In this document: positions 47,601 to 62,256 of the stretch, piece after piece
Layout: every line of letters starts with the position of its first letter
How positions within the stretch are numbered: the first letter of the stretch is position 1
NCBI GenBank assembly: GCA_051294375.1
Contig: CM119267.1
Location: 22,011,486-22,075,485, forward strand
Length of the DNA stretch: 64,000 nucleotides
Origin: Paraspadella gotoi
Lineage: Eukaryota; Chaetognatha
Direction: 5' to 3'
The notes under the pieces: generated by a model
The model's database searches: none
Told to the model about the DNA's origin: nothing
The model's input: only the letters and a program-made list of their open reading frames with translations
Position numbers and translations under genes: made by a program

Positions 47601-48560
47601 ATAGGGGGGGTGCTAAAACGTTGTAAAAAATTGAAGCGAATTATTGTGTTCTTTAATCAAATTTGCGTATTGCAGTTACCATTTTTTTGTTTGAAAAAAT
47701 AATTTTAAGTTATGTTAACATTTTAAATTTAAAAGTAAAATATCGAATGAGATCTGTTTTTTTGTTTTCTTATTTTGGCATCTCCTTTTCTTTTTAGTTA
47801 TACATAGGTTGTAAAGAAAACTTTTCCTTTTAGTATTTTTCTTCTAATATTTTCGACTTGGAACTGTTATTTAAGTGTTTGAAATGTTTGAAAAAAATTA
47901 TTCTCATAATGCTATCCCTTTTATTTATACCGCACCTTTCTGAGTAATTATTATTAATTTATTACATTTATCATATATTTATTAAAAATAAACTGGCCAT
48001 TAATTATTATTGTACTGAGCATAAAGTTTATAAACTGAAAAAGGCTTCGCGTCGATTCTAAAAACAAATACATTATTAACCCCCCCCCCCAACCGCCAAC
48101 TCTGCCTTCACAGGCATTCTGGTCCGTCTTCGCCTCTCAATCCGAGACGATCGAGAGCCTCCTCGTGGAATGCGGCGTCTTCGACTTCCAACGCCTCGTC
48201 AACTCCTCGCGCCCGCCACCTCGCGGCCTCTTCGGCTTTTCCCGCATCCACTCGTGGACGCCGCGCCCCGGCGACGACGCCGACGTCTTCGTCTGCAGCC
48301 ACGGCGTCCACTGCGCCGCCGAGGGAGCCGTCTGCAAGCACGCCGTATTGACGCGCGTCGATGGAGGACGATGCGAGTGCGACGCCGAGCATGGCGCCCG
48401 CGCCCTCGTCTGTCGAGACTGCGGAATTTGTAGGCGATTCTGCGCGCCTCTGGTGGCGAAGATGCAAACGAGGCTACGGCCTGCGAATGTCGTCGGCGTC
48501 GAAACGAATCTCAAATTTATGTTCCGCGCTCATGATCGTAAGGAAGAAGAGAGAGAGAGG

Positions 48561-48607
<47 letters not shown>

Positions 48608-51600
48608 AAAGCAGTGTGATGTGATTTTTTTTCGTGGTTATTCATTTGTTTAAAATCACAAATTCACATCGCATCCAAATATTAAATCCTTTTAGTTCCG
48701 GCGACATTTCACTTGACTTTGATGGATTTCGCGATAGACACCGCAGGTGCGAACTTGTTGAAGATTTTGTAGTTGATATTGTTTTGGGGCGACTTACCAT
48801 AGGCCTTACCCATTGTTACTCTCCCTCCTCTAGCTTTTTTCCCTCAAATTGTTTTCCATTTTGTCAAGGTTGCGATCAAGTAACGTATCACGCGGCAAAC
48901 GTCGGCCAACAAGAAGCCAGTGTCGAACTCTGGTTGATCAATCAAAACGATACCAGGTGACTAAAAAAATTGTTTTCTTGTTAACGATATATATTCAATT
49001 AACAACTTACTCAATCTTTTCTATTTCACCCTCAGATCCCCAATCCGCGTTCTCCCCCCTTCCCCGGTTCTCTGTCCCCATCTACCCCTTGCCCTCCGCC
49101 TTTCTCGACTGCAGCAAGGGGCCGGAGAAGTCGACGGCCTTACGCTCGATCCGGGCAGCGGAGTTTCTGCGGAGATCCGCTTGAGGCGCGCGGGTGCTAG
49201 GGTCGAGGGCATCAAAAAGACAAATGCGCAATGGGGGAAGAGGTTAAAGAAAGAGTACGAGGAGGAAGTGCAAGGAGACGAGATTAGGGGTGAGAGATTA
49301 TGAAAAACCAATTTTTAAAAAAAATTACAGTAGAAATACGTATATAAAATATATATTTATAAAGTTATAAACATACATGCATGCATACATACATGCATTC
49401 CCTTTGTTCAATTTCGCCGCATAGTTTTTAAATTGATTACATGAAATTGGCACAACCAATAAAAAGATTATTCATTTATTTAAATAATAAGCTATCTTGC
49501 CCCTGACATTGGACTTGCAATGTTGGGTTTTTGGCCTCTTACATTTTACAAGATGATAGTATAGCAGGACTTTGCAAACATTAAATCGAGACTCTCACAC
49601 AGTCGAGTTTATTTACTCCAATTCTGGCTAAACTTAATTCTACCTTGTAATATGTTTTAAAATTCAACTTCCCCCGCCAAACCGTCCCAAGGCGCCTGGC
49701 CCCTCTCCGCCCACAGCCCCGGTTTCATTGTCCGCGTACTTGGCATCGACGCTCCCTCCAAACCGATCAACGGTCAGGAGATGTCACTCGGAGTCTCCAA
49801 CTCGCCCGTCGACGCCGAAATCTTTGGCGAAGGCGGCGCCGTTCGCGAAACGCTGGACAAGCTCGTCGTCTCGCTGGAGGAAGTGTATCCGGAAGCGTTG
49901 AAAGCCGGCGACGAGATCGAGTTTCGACTGCTCGGAGGCGGCGTAGGCGGCGTAGGCGGCGGCGGAGACAGGAACAATGACGACGTGGAATACGACGAAA
50001 CCCTTTATTACTTAGCTGAGGTGAATCCGACTTTTTGTATTGAGATAATTAGCGAGGGAGAAATTAAAATTAATCATGCGATCTAAACATCATGATGATA
50101 AAATATTAACTTCATTATACATTTTTTTATTAATTTTTATTGTTTTAATTAATTTTTATTGTTTTGATTAATTATTAATTTTTAATTTTTGATTTTTACG
50201 TTCGGAGCTGTTGGCTTACTTGTCTCCATTCCCTGAATTAAAACCAATTAATTAAAATAACGATTTCACTTTTATAATTTTTTTGCTAATCGTTAACCTG
50301 GGGAGACGTGACTAATTCGTCGATTGTCATCAACCTTTAAGGTCTCCGTCAACCGCGATATCGTAGAGACGCGGCGCGCCCTCAAGTCGGTCGTCGACGC
50401 CGCGGCGCCTCTCGGTCTCTTCCCCTGGATCGACGCCCCGCGCGATTTGACGCTGAGGATGTCGCGGTTGCGCCTCGACTCCGCCCAACGCCTCGTCGAC
50501 ATCGAGGAGGCCTTCGAGCTCGACGCCGAGATCGAGGGGGAGGTAAGGGGAATGGTGAATGTTGATTCGGGACGTTGGGGAGTGTATAATATAGATGTAT
50601 AATTTGTATATATGTATAGATGTATATATGTATAGATGTATATATAGATTTAATATTTAATACATTTATTTTCAAGATTTTGTTCGTTCAAGAATGATAT
50701 CCGATCGATTCTTAGCTTATGATCTTCACTCTCATTTTCATATCGCAGCACTAGGCAACTTGTACCTTTAATTTAAAAAATACTGAGAACAGTCTTTTTT
50801 ATGGGAAGCATTTTCAAACAAACAATACAAGGCTAGAGAAAACCCAACCCGAGAAAAGACGTCAACAATTTAGACTTGTATTCTCACACAACTCCAGACA
50901 ATGATAACGTCACGTTACCTAGGCTAAAATGTAATGATAAAACGTCACATAATGAATTCACACCATTTGCGCAACAGCCGATTCTCAGGCTCCTAATGCG
51001 GGCCTTTTAAATTCTGACGATCAATAACTAATCTTCACAATTCACAAAGAAATAACTTTCTTAAACCTTACCCCATCAAACCCCGCAGGAGGACGGGCGG
51101 ATTACGGGCATCGACGAGATTGTCGGCGTCTTCGATCCCTCGCCCTCGATCCAAGTGGAGATGTCGCTCGTCGTCGACGGCGTCGAGACGGACCTCGTGG
51201 GTGTGCCCGATGCTGAGTACAAACTCCTCGTCGTGAAGACAGATGCGAAGGTCGCAAAGGGGGGTGTGAAGGAAGGGAAAAGATGACCAATTGACCACAA
51301 TGACCAGTCAATCAATTTAACATATCAATTTATCAAATGGATCGATCTTCAGATCGAAGACTTCATCTCAGCCGATGGGGCCGTCGTTCCATCCCCGCCT
51401 CCCAAGGAAGACGCCGTCAAACTCCGCCTTTCGAAACCCATCGTCAACAGTTTCCACTTTCCGAGATTCGAGGCTGTCGACGACGAAAACGACGACGAAG
51501 ATAAAAACGAAGACGACGACGTCAAAAACGACGCCCACATCCAGAGTGACATCTTCAGCGTCCCTCGAGTCCTCTCCCCACGACATCCCCGCGGCTGCAT

Positions 51601-54600
51601 CGTCGCCCCGCTCTCCACTGAGACCCTCCGCCGATGCCTGTGGGAACTCCAGAACGAGACTCTCGAGGACGCGAAGCTATTGAATCATTCGCGACCGAAG
51701 AGAATTCCTCTTCCCTTTTCGATCCTCGTACCGGATTCCATCGGTCGACCGCCGACGTTGTCGAAGGTTTGATTTGGAAAAAGTTTCTAAAAAAGAGTTA
51801 AATACAAAAGCTCTTTTATATAAATTACTTACAGCTTAACTCCATAATTATCCCACATGTTCTCCCCCTTTTATTTGTCCTTATTAAGTTATTACTAATA
51901 ACAAATTTTTGTTGTATAAATTTATTTTTTTAATAAATTTTATCCGAAATTTGGAATGAAGTTATCTTTTAAGCTCTTAAGGGGACTAGGTTAGGAATTA
52001 TGGTAATAAATATGAAAAAAAATTAAGGTTAAATTAAGTTTACGGATTAAAGAACATAATTAAAACGCTTTCGGAAATTAATGCCCGACCATCGAGCAAT
52101 AAATAAATTACATTTTTCCCTCCACCAAATCAGGCGTTCACATTATCGTCCTTGCAATGGCATCTTCTCTGTCGTTTCCACATAGAGGACGCCGACGAAG
52201 ACGACGCCGCCATTTCCCGCTTGTCCAGCTTCCACCTGGCGGCCGAACCGCCCGTCGAACGACCCGATCTCGTCGACAAGAGCGTCTTTCTCGACGGGAA
52301 GCTCCGGACGATCTTCGTGTCGATGTGGAAGGCGATGGTGACGCTGCCGTCGGGAGGAGGAGGAGGAGGAGGAGGAGGAGGAGAAGAAGAAGAAGAAAAG
52401 GGAGGAAAAGAGAAAACTGAAGATGGTAAATGAAATTGATTGGAAAAGACTATATTCCATTTTTGAATATAAAACAATAGTAGTTAAAATGTTTCCATTT
52501 TATTTTTAAAATCTTAATTTATTTTGCTTAGTAAAATCATACCTACAATATGCAAACGAGATTCCAAATGAGATTCCTTTTTTAAAAATAAATAATATAT
52601 TGAGGCGTTTTCTACAAAATATCTTTTACTATCAATTAAATTTTATTAAACTTATTTTATGAAATATTAACAATAGGAAACGGGGATGACTCCTCTTCCT
52701 CCTCTTCCTCCATTTCCGTCTACACAAAAGAACAATTGGTCACCGACGCCTTGGAAATTTACGCCATCTGCCTCACGCTGGCGGACGTCGGTCGCGAGAG
52801 CGTGGAGGGCGTCTCGGAAGAAATCCCCTTCTTCCTCTGTCATGCCCACGAGTTGTTGAAGAGACGGTGAGGTGGTTAGATGGACGGATGTATCAATGGA
52901 TGGATGGATGAATGGAGTTATTGAACTATTTATGAATAAATGGATGAAGTTATAGAAGAGTTAATGAATGGGTTGATGAATGAAGGAAACGATTGAACAA
53001 TTGATGAATGGATGTATGTTAAATATTTTAGTTCTAAAAAATGAATGAATGAAATTTTGAAGTTGTCGTAAGCCTTCACCAATTTAAATAAACTAATATC
53101 AACATAACATTAAATAAAAACAAATCCTTCTCCCCATCTTCACCCAATCCAGACCCTCCGAAGGTGACGTGGACTTCTCCACTTTATCTCCTTACCAACG
53201 CAGCATCTTCGATCTCAACCTCTCGCCGGCGATGACCAAATCTCTGCCCGCCTCCGACTCCCAGGATCAACGGACCGAGTCTCTGGAAGCGGCCAAGCGG
53301 GAAGCGGCCGAGCGGGGCGACTCCAAACGGGTCGAGTTGCTCAAGAAAGATCTCCTCCGGGAGCACGTTGCGGCGGCGGAGCGGGCCTTCTTCCACGCCT
53401 TCCCCAATTTGCTTCGGATTCGCCTGGAGTTGGGCGCGGGCGGCGGCGAGGTGCCGCCCTTGAAGGCCCAGTTCTGCCCCATTCTCCGATCCTTCGCGGT
53501 TGCAGGGACCAATGAGGCGAACGACTTGGCAGAGTTTGACCTCAAGTTTTGGTACAACTCGTTCAATCCCGCGGAGACGGGGAAACTCAGCAAGATCCGC
53601 CGATTCGGCGTGACCAATCTGCCTCTGCAAAACGCCGACAACGACCACCTCACCAGCTGCATCGGGCTGACAAAGTTGGACCTTTCCAACTGCAAACTTT
53701 CCTTGCTGCCAGAAAGTCTCGGAAACTTGATAAAATTGGAATGGCTCGACGTCTCGGAGAATCCTCTGATGAAGCTTCCGGACAACTTGTCGAAATTGAG
53801 TCGGCTGAAGACGTTGAAGATCTCGGGTCTGCCGCAGATCGTGATGACGGGATCCTGTACCAAAGAGGCCTTCATGAAGTTTGTCCGCTCCTTCGCGATG
53901 ACCAAAGGGGTCTCGGTGGAATCGGCCGTGGAACTCTTCGAAGAGACCGACCTGGACAAGAACGGCGTCCTCAGTTTCTCTGAGATTGCCAAACTCAACG
54001 CTAAGATGTTCTTCGCCTTCCAAAGACTCGGTCTCGACAAGCGACCCGCCGACGCCCTCGGGGGTTTTCCTGCGCAAATTTTCTCGCTGACTAACCTGGA
54101 ACACCTCGACCTCTCCTTCCAAGGGATGTTCCGCGTTCCCCCAGAGATCTCTCGCCTGGTCAACCTCAAGAAGCTTGTACTAAAGCACTGCTCTCGCCTT
54201 CAAGAAGTCTCGCCAGAAGCTGGGGCCTTGACTAAGCTCGAGCAACTAGACCTGCGTCATTGTCCCAACCTGAAGACTCCTCCCCAAGAGGTCGTGTCCA
54301 AAGGCTTTAAATCCGTCTACGCCTACCTCAAACGACTCCAGGGATCCTTCGTGACCTGCCGTCGCACTAAACTCATGCTCGTCGGGACGGGCGGCGCGGG
54401 CAAGACGTCGTTGCTTCGGGCGTTGATGAGTCCGACTCGATCGACGGCGGGCACCGACAGAGAGAACATCACCGACGGGATCGACATTCATCGATGGGAG
54501 ATCGAAGCCAAAGACGGATCAAAGATTCAGTACAGCGCTTGGGACTTTGCAGGCCAAACTGTCTATTACAACACCCACCAATACTTTCTGACCAAGCGAG

Positions 54601-57600
54601 CCGTCTATTTGCTGCTGTGGACGACGCGGATCGGGTTCGAGCACGCCGGGCTGGACTTTTGGCTCAGCTCGATCGCCTGCCACGCCCCCAAGACGCCTGT
54701 GTTCGTCGTGGGCACTCATTGCGACAAGGTCAGCAAGACGGACTTGCCTCGGCAGGATCTCAAGACACGATATCCTCAGATCGTCGGATTCCATTTCGTC
54801 TCCAGCATCACTGGACTCGGGATCCAGCGGCTCCTCGACTCGATCACCGCTGAGACCCTCAAGCAGAAGTACATGGGAGAACAGATCCCGCGGGTGTATC
54901 TGGATTTGGAGGAAAGGCTCGTCAAGTCGCGTCTGAAGAGGAAGACCGTGGACTGGGAGACGGTCAAGGCGTTGGGTAACGAGGTAATGAGGACTTTAGG
55001 AGTGAAAGCCGTAAGTGGAATTTGTGTGTATTTACTTTTAAATTGAATTTTTATGAGCATTATGTTCAGTGGCAAAATGATATCCCTCGAGCCGGATTCG
55101 AACCAGCGACCTAAGGATATCTGCTGCGTTCCTACTACAGTCCTCCGCTCTACCAACTGAGCTATCAAGGGATTGCTATGAAAGGCGAAATTGGAAATTC
55201 CAATTCAATTCTAACCTATCTTATTATTATAATAATTAAAGTTAAAAATTTCTCATTTTTAAATAAGCGAATGAAAAAACTTTAAAATATGTAAGTTGTC
55301 GTCGCTGTCATCGTCGTCGTCGTAGTGGTCGTCCCCATTCTCCTCGAAAAGAGAAACGAAGATCTCGTCACACTGCCGCCAGCTGAAAATTTTTTCCTAT
55401 ACTTGCTATAGCGGACAGAACAAATGCAGCTTCCCATGTGGTCTAGTGGTTAGGATTCGGCGCTTTCACCGCCGCGGCCGGGGTTCGATTCCCCGCATGG
55501 GAGAATTTTTTTCATCCGAAAATAAATATTTTACATTTTACTATATATGTAATGATTATTTTCTAAAAAATTTCGACAGAAAATTTTATTTGTAATCCTC
55601 AACGAAAATAGTAAATTTATAGATTGTCAGGAATGGGATTCGAACCCACGCTCACATATGTGAACTGCGACCTGAACGCAGCGCCTTAGACCGCTCGGCC
55701 ATCCTGACACGGCTGTCAAGAAACAATGGATAATGGGATGATTTGAACTAGAGTTCCGGATAACGTGTAATTTTTTAGGAAATTCGCTTAACCGTTAAAA
55801 CTAACATTTTTTAACGGTTAACGTTAAGATCGTTAATTTTATAATTCAACTTTAAATTTAAAATATTAAGATTTAAAACAAATAAAGTATTTAATGGTAT
55901 TTTCTCTTTAACTCTGACTCTTGAATGCGCTGATAAAGACTTGAAACAGAGTCGAAACATGTCTATTTTTTATGTCAAATAAAATTGTTGTTGTAACAAA
56001 ACAAATATTTTTGCTAATCTCATAACACAACGAAACGAAAGGATACCATCAAATTCTAATTCTATATTTTGTTTTCTCTTTCTCTCTTTTGCTTTCTCTT
56101 TTTCTTCTCTACTTCTTCTATTCCCCATATTTTTTTTAGTTGTTAGTTTCTTAAACGCTTGTTTTCTGTTGTTAATCTTTCATAAACTATGACCAATGGT
56201 CATTGACCATAAATATAAATATGATTTTAATTTATTGATAGACTGGTTGATTTATCGATTGATCAAAATATTTATTGATTAATAAATATATTTTTTAGTT
56301 TAGTTAAAAAGTATATCATCATTATTCTTTTTTATATATCTTTTTTAAGATTCGTTCCTTCTATTTTTAATTTTTAAATTTTTTAAAATAATTTTTTTAT
56401 TTTGTTTTTATTCATTTTTTTCATTCATTCGGTTTTATTTCATTTGCTTCTTTGTTAATTTTAAAGAGGGAAAGAAAAAGAGAGAAAAAGTAAAATAAGA
56501 GGGATTATTTATTTTTAGCTAAATTGAATACATATTATTGCATGAAAGGGCAAAAAAAGGAAAAAGGTAAAAGCAAAGGGCGAAAAAAGGAGAAAAAGAA
56601 AGGAGAAAGAAAAAGGGGAAAAGTGAGAATGAAAAAGAAAGGAACAGGAGGAGATAAATAAAGGGGAAGAATGAATGTGGCGAATTCACGGAATCGCCAA
56701 CTTCCTTCAGACGGCGTTAAAGGCGTGAAGAATTCTTCGCGGCGTCGCGGGCTGCAACAGTTCGTCAGAACCACTTGGTTCTATAAAAATGTTCTAGAAC
56801 AAAGTTCTTGATTTGTTCACGGTTAAAATTGGTACCTTAATAAAATAATCAAAGCATATAGAATATTCTATATGCGTTAAAAAGCAATGGCAATAACAAG
56901 CAATAATATTAATCAATAAATATCAATAATAACAATTATTAAACGTTAACAAGGAAATAAATATTAACATTATGGAGATGTTGATCCACTTGGTAAAGAA
57001 GATTCTTTGTGAGTGAATAAAGAATAACATTGGTAAGGTTCTAAAAGAGGAACCATAAAACTTATGCTAGTGTACTCTAGCATCAATATAGTAAACATAA
57101 TGTTCTTTTGTTTTAACATGATTAAGTTTATATTTAGGGTAAGAATGGAATATCTATTTGATAAGTACCGAAGTGGTGAAAACCATAATGCATAGTTGCT
57201 GATTGAAAGGTCCCGGGATCGAATCGGGAAATCATTATTTTGCTTATTGATTTAAAGTGTTTATAATTATATATAAAACTTTGAAGACGAGTTTGTTTAT
57301 AATTGAAAATAGGCCTTCACTCTTGCTGAGCTGCTTTGGAAGGCGAAGAAGACGGGATCGAATCCCACATGAATAAGAGAGAGATGAGGATAGAAAAAAA
57401 AGGAGAAAATAACAAAGGAAAAAAGCAGGGAAAAATTGGAGAAGAGAGAGAGGGGTAAAAATATGGTGAGAAGGAGAGAGGAGAATAAGAGAGAACAGAA
57501 AAAAATAGTTTTTTTTTTTTAAATTTAAAGATTTCATACCAAAAAATGAAAAAAATCACATTTGAAAATTAACCGAATTTAACCGTTAAAATGAATATAT

Positions 57601-60518
57601 TAACGGTTAAGTTAAAATTATTTTTAACCGTTAATAACCGTTAACAGTTAACGGTTATCGGAACACTAATTTGAACCCAATTGAAATAGGAGATGAAAAT
57701 TTAAAAAATTTAAATGTTAATGTCTTAATCTTAAATCTCAGATCTTAAATCCAGGTGGGCGTGTCCGAGGAGAAGGACCTCAAAGACGCCGTCTCCTTCC
57801 TTCACGATCTCGGCTCCGTCCAATACTTCGACACTGAGTTCCTGCGCAACGTCCTCGTCGCCGACCCGCAGTGGATCGTCGACGTCATGGCCTGCGTCGT
57901 CTCGGTCAAGGATTCGCCCGTCCGCGAAGGGCGACTTCGTCACGAGGACATCCGAGTCGTCTGGAAGGACTTTCCCTCGGAGCTGCACGAGTGGCTCCTG
58001 CGGCTGACGGAAGAGTTCGACCTTACTTTTAGGTGAGAAGGATGTTAGGAAAGGCACTTTCGACGGCCGCACCCTAATCGTCGTGTGACCCTTATGCTTT
58101 GTCTCAGAATCCGAAGAGGTCCCGAGTTCTAACCTCAGTAAGGAAGTTCTTTGAAAAGAGAAATTCGCTATATTCACTGCAGATTTGTAAATAGACCGAT
58201 CAGAAACTATAGTTTTTAATCTCTTTTGGATCTGTGTGTCTATTGGTGGACCATACTATGTTAAATATATATATGTAGGAGACAATATCGCGGACAATCT
58301 GCATACCGCATAGCCGACAACATTTACCCTCCAACATATAGTATTATTAGTAAATAGAATTTATTAGGGAAAAAGATTTATACTATCCATTGAGAAACAA
58401 ACAAAAGCGCATCTTCAAAGAGGAGGAAAAAGAGAAAGAAGAAAATTTTTTTTAAAACAAAATCTCCCAAAAATTATTCATTATTAACTAATTAATAATA
58501 ATAAAAATCAGAGCCGTGACTTAAGACTCAGTCGGAGACTGGATCTCGTTTAATATTTACATACATCCTTTATATTTCGTACCCCGCCCCCCTCCAACCC
58601 CCCAATTAAGAGATCCCGAGCGGGCATTGAGTGTGATTCCCTGCATGCTGCCCGAACGGCCGCCCGACAATCTGGATGAAGAGTGGAGGAAAAACCTTGA
58701 GTCGGGCGTCGCTTCCGGCGTCGAGGGAAGGATCGCCTACGAATTCTCTTATCTCCCCGCGGGACTTTTTAATCGGACGCAGGTTATTGATCCTAAGAGG
58801 AATTCGGTTATGAGGGTAATTAAACAAAATTTGCTTGACCCGTCGTGCGAATTGCGAGTATTTTTGTGAAAACAAATGAATGAATTAAATAGATGAATAA
58901 ATAAATAAACCAGGTTGATCCCAGCTGGTTAAATAACAGAAGGAGCAGAGATATTGAAAAAGAGAGAGCGCGATCCTGGTTATGTGCCTCCTTCAAAGAC
59001 TCCGAACTTACCGATGTGACATTCATAGTGATTAATATTCATTGTGTATTTATAATTGATTCATTACTTGTTCCCTTTCCGTTAAGAGAGCATCGTGTCT
59101 CGGGTCTCGTGCTTCCCAGGCCCGGCCGGCGCCCGCCGGCATCGCCAACAACAATCCACCTCTAAATAAATCAATCAATCAATCAATCAATCCGTAAATG
59201 AATCAGGGAACGAATGAAACGATTTCCCCTCCCACTTTCACGCAAAGGTCCGTCTCTTCCAACTCAGCAGCAACTCCATGATCTGGAAGTCGGGATCTCT
59301 CCTTCACAAGAACGGACATCGCGCCCTTATGCGGCAGACCTCCTCTCGCCATCTCTCCGTCAAAGTCTTGGGTCCGCAGCCGGAAAACCTCATCCTCATT
59401 GTTCACGAGGTGATTGATTTTTGTGGTTGTGTCTTTGTCAAGCTGAATTTTTCGCGGCCTCCAGAATAAAAAACAAACAAGCGTTTATGACTTTGTGACT
59501 TTGTGACTTTTTCACTACCTGGCGAACTAATTTTAGATTCTCGCGCATTAAAATACTTGAAGTCAATGAATAAATAATAATATGTAACACGCATCACGTA
59601 ATTCGTAAATAAAATCTTGCTTTGATATCGTTGAGTAAAAATCCACTTCGGTAATTTTGAGTTTTTTTTTTTTTTTTTTTTTTTTGACAAAATATTTTTG
59701 CATAACATTTAACATTTAACAAAATAAGGGAATTTTGTCCCTTTAAAAGGATGGTAGTTTGGCGTCAGTCACTTGATAACTTCACCGAAGTTTTCTAAGT
59801 CGTCATGTTTTACTTTTTGTCTTCAAATTTGAAGACACAAAATCTCTGGATCTCATTTTCTCCCACCTTCAGGTCGTTGAAGGACTCGTGGAGGAATCCT
59901 TCTCGGGAATCCGGTACGAGTACAGCCTTCCATGTCCCGAGTGTCGGCGGACGGGGACTTACGATCCGGACATGATCAATTCCGCCCTCGTGCAAAAGGT
60001 GATGATGATGATGACGATGATGATAATGATGATGTAAATATCTTGACAGACGGCAGACTTAATTATTATTTTGGTGATATTAATTATAGTGATGAAACTG
60101 ATGATGATGTCGAAAACGGGGTTGATGCTTGCTTGCATGACAAAGTTTTTTTATCATTTAAATTTACAACGCTACTCTATCCATTTTACATTTTCTACTA
60201 ACGCCCATTCATTCTTATCCCAACAGGCTGTCGACTTTCGCGCCCCCTTCATTCAATGCCGCAAATACTTTCACACTCTGTCCATGGCGGAGATCAAAGG
60301 AGCGATGCCGACTTCGTCTGGATCGGAGTTCGACGCCCAGTTGGAGCGAACCGTCGACGAGTTGCAAGATCGGCACAAGGTCAGTTCGTCTTGAACTGGG
60401 GAGAGTTTTCGTGAAAGCGTCGAATATGAATGGGGCAGTTGGTAAAAAGTTTTTGTTTGTCTCGAATAGTGACATAATTTATTGCAAAATTCCTACGCCT
60501 ACCGACCCTACAGTTTAG

Positions 60519-60580
<62 letters not shown>

Positions 60581-62204
60581 TTCTGTCTCCCCCCTACCTC
60601 TCATAACAGAACCTCCAATACGACGTATACATCTCCCTCTGCACGGCGGACGGAAAGGATCGTCCGGAGGGGTCGCTGGATCCGGTGAGGTTGAGAGACG
60701 ACGTCGTCGCCGCAGGATTCACAGTTTACTTACCCGAGGAGAGCGACGCCGACGACGTTGAGAAAGAGATGATCATGATAAAGAATTGCAAGGTAAGGGC
60801 GAATTTAAGTAGAGTACCAAAATTTCATTTGCATATTGGGGTAAGCATATTAGATTGTTTTTAATTAATAACTTGACAAGGGTGAGGTCTCTCTTCCTAC
60901 ATTTCTTAAACTAACTTTAAAACTGATTTTTCCAGGTTCATTTTTCGTCTAACAGTTTTTACGCGTCGGGCCTAATGAAATGCATATAGTTAATAATATT
61001 TAGAAATCAGAAATGTATGTAGTGAGGCGGTGAAAAAGTGATAATTTTTTTTTCGCGCGTACTTGGCGGCGATATATGCCCCGAACGTACATAGCCAAAG
61101 GTTAACTATTATCTGCAGCTAAAAAACTTTAGTATCTTTATCTTTAGTATCTATCACAGTATCTTCTTTTGTAGCTTAATGTCATTGTACATACTATTTA
61201 TCATTTTATCTATTTACTTATCTATCTACCTATCGATCTAAATATCTATCTATTCTAATTTATCTATTATGGCAACAGCCGGGTTGCCTGTGATGCCCAT
61301 TGGGATGGGGCATCTCACTGTTGGCTTTGGGGGCTTCCGACCCTCAGTGACGCATCCAGTCACTGGCGCAGTTACCCTAGGACGGTCTCGCTTTGCCAAC
61401 GCAGAGGGAAGTCGTGAGGACTGTAGATGGAACACAACGCCTGGGGTGGTGTGTTCCCAATGGTATTGGTTAAACGACGGTGGACGTGAGGCGGTGTGAA
61501 TATACCGCCACACTATATCAATTTATCCATTTAACTATTCATCAATCTATCTATAAATCATTTTATCTATCTATATATCAATCAACCTATCTATCCCTCA
61601 GGTCTTCCTATTCCTCGCCTCCGACTCTTACGCCGCCGAGGATCGATGCCTCAAACTCTTCACTTTCGCCAAGAAGTTTCTCTCGAAGCCGCTGATGGTC
61701 GTGTTGGCGGCAAAGCGAGACCTCCTAGGATAACCGCGCCAGTGACTGGAACGTCATTGAGGGTCGGAAGCCCCAAAGCTAACAATGAGATGCCCCATCC
61801 CAACGGGCATCACAGGCAACCCGGCTGTTGCCATACACTAATCTTAATCTTTTTTCACATCCTTAACCTAATCACTAAACCAAATCCTTATAATTAATCC
61901 TAATAAGTAACCTAATTCTTTAACTAGGTATAAAGTTAGAACGCAAATAGGGTGCTTTTGAAAAATATCGCCCAAAAAAACCTTTGCGACGGCGTCGGCG
62001 CTGTTGTACCAACAATAACTGACGAAGCACTTGGGCGCGACCTCCGCCGCTCCACCTGACCCTTCCGCTCCTTTAGTCTTCAGCGTCAGCTGCTCCTTTA
62101 AATCGATCAATTTTTCGTCGTAGAGATTTTCGTTTCTATGAAATAATAAATTTTATAATAAATAATTTTCAGATTAAGAAGATTTTAATCATCACCAACT
62201 CTCT

Positions 62205-62256
<52 letters not shown>

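Larger units (their letters stand above)
55011..57754 (+). other. 2.7-kb intron carrying three tRNA genes
   Basis: Holds tRNA-Tyr (minus), tRNA-Glu (plus), tRNA-Leu (minus), a hammerhead-like motif at 55930-55963 and AT-rich sequence with purine-rich parts (56460-56660, 57370-57510). The motif TTAACGGTTAA recurs at 55795-55830 and 57570-57665. No protein gene seen. Confidence 0.8.

Noticed and set aside
53184-54169. Minus-strand ORFs of 300-312 codons
   Set aside because: Shadows of the LRR exon in GC-rich codons. The plus-strand product has clear LRR, EF-hand and Roc motifs.
57195-57245. tRNA-like GGTCCCGGGATCGAATCGGGA
   Set aside because: B-box-like hairpin without the rest of a tRNA.
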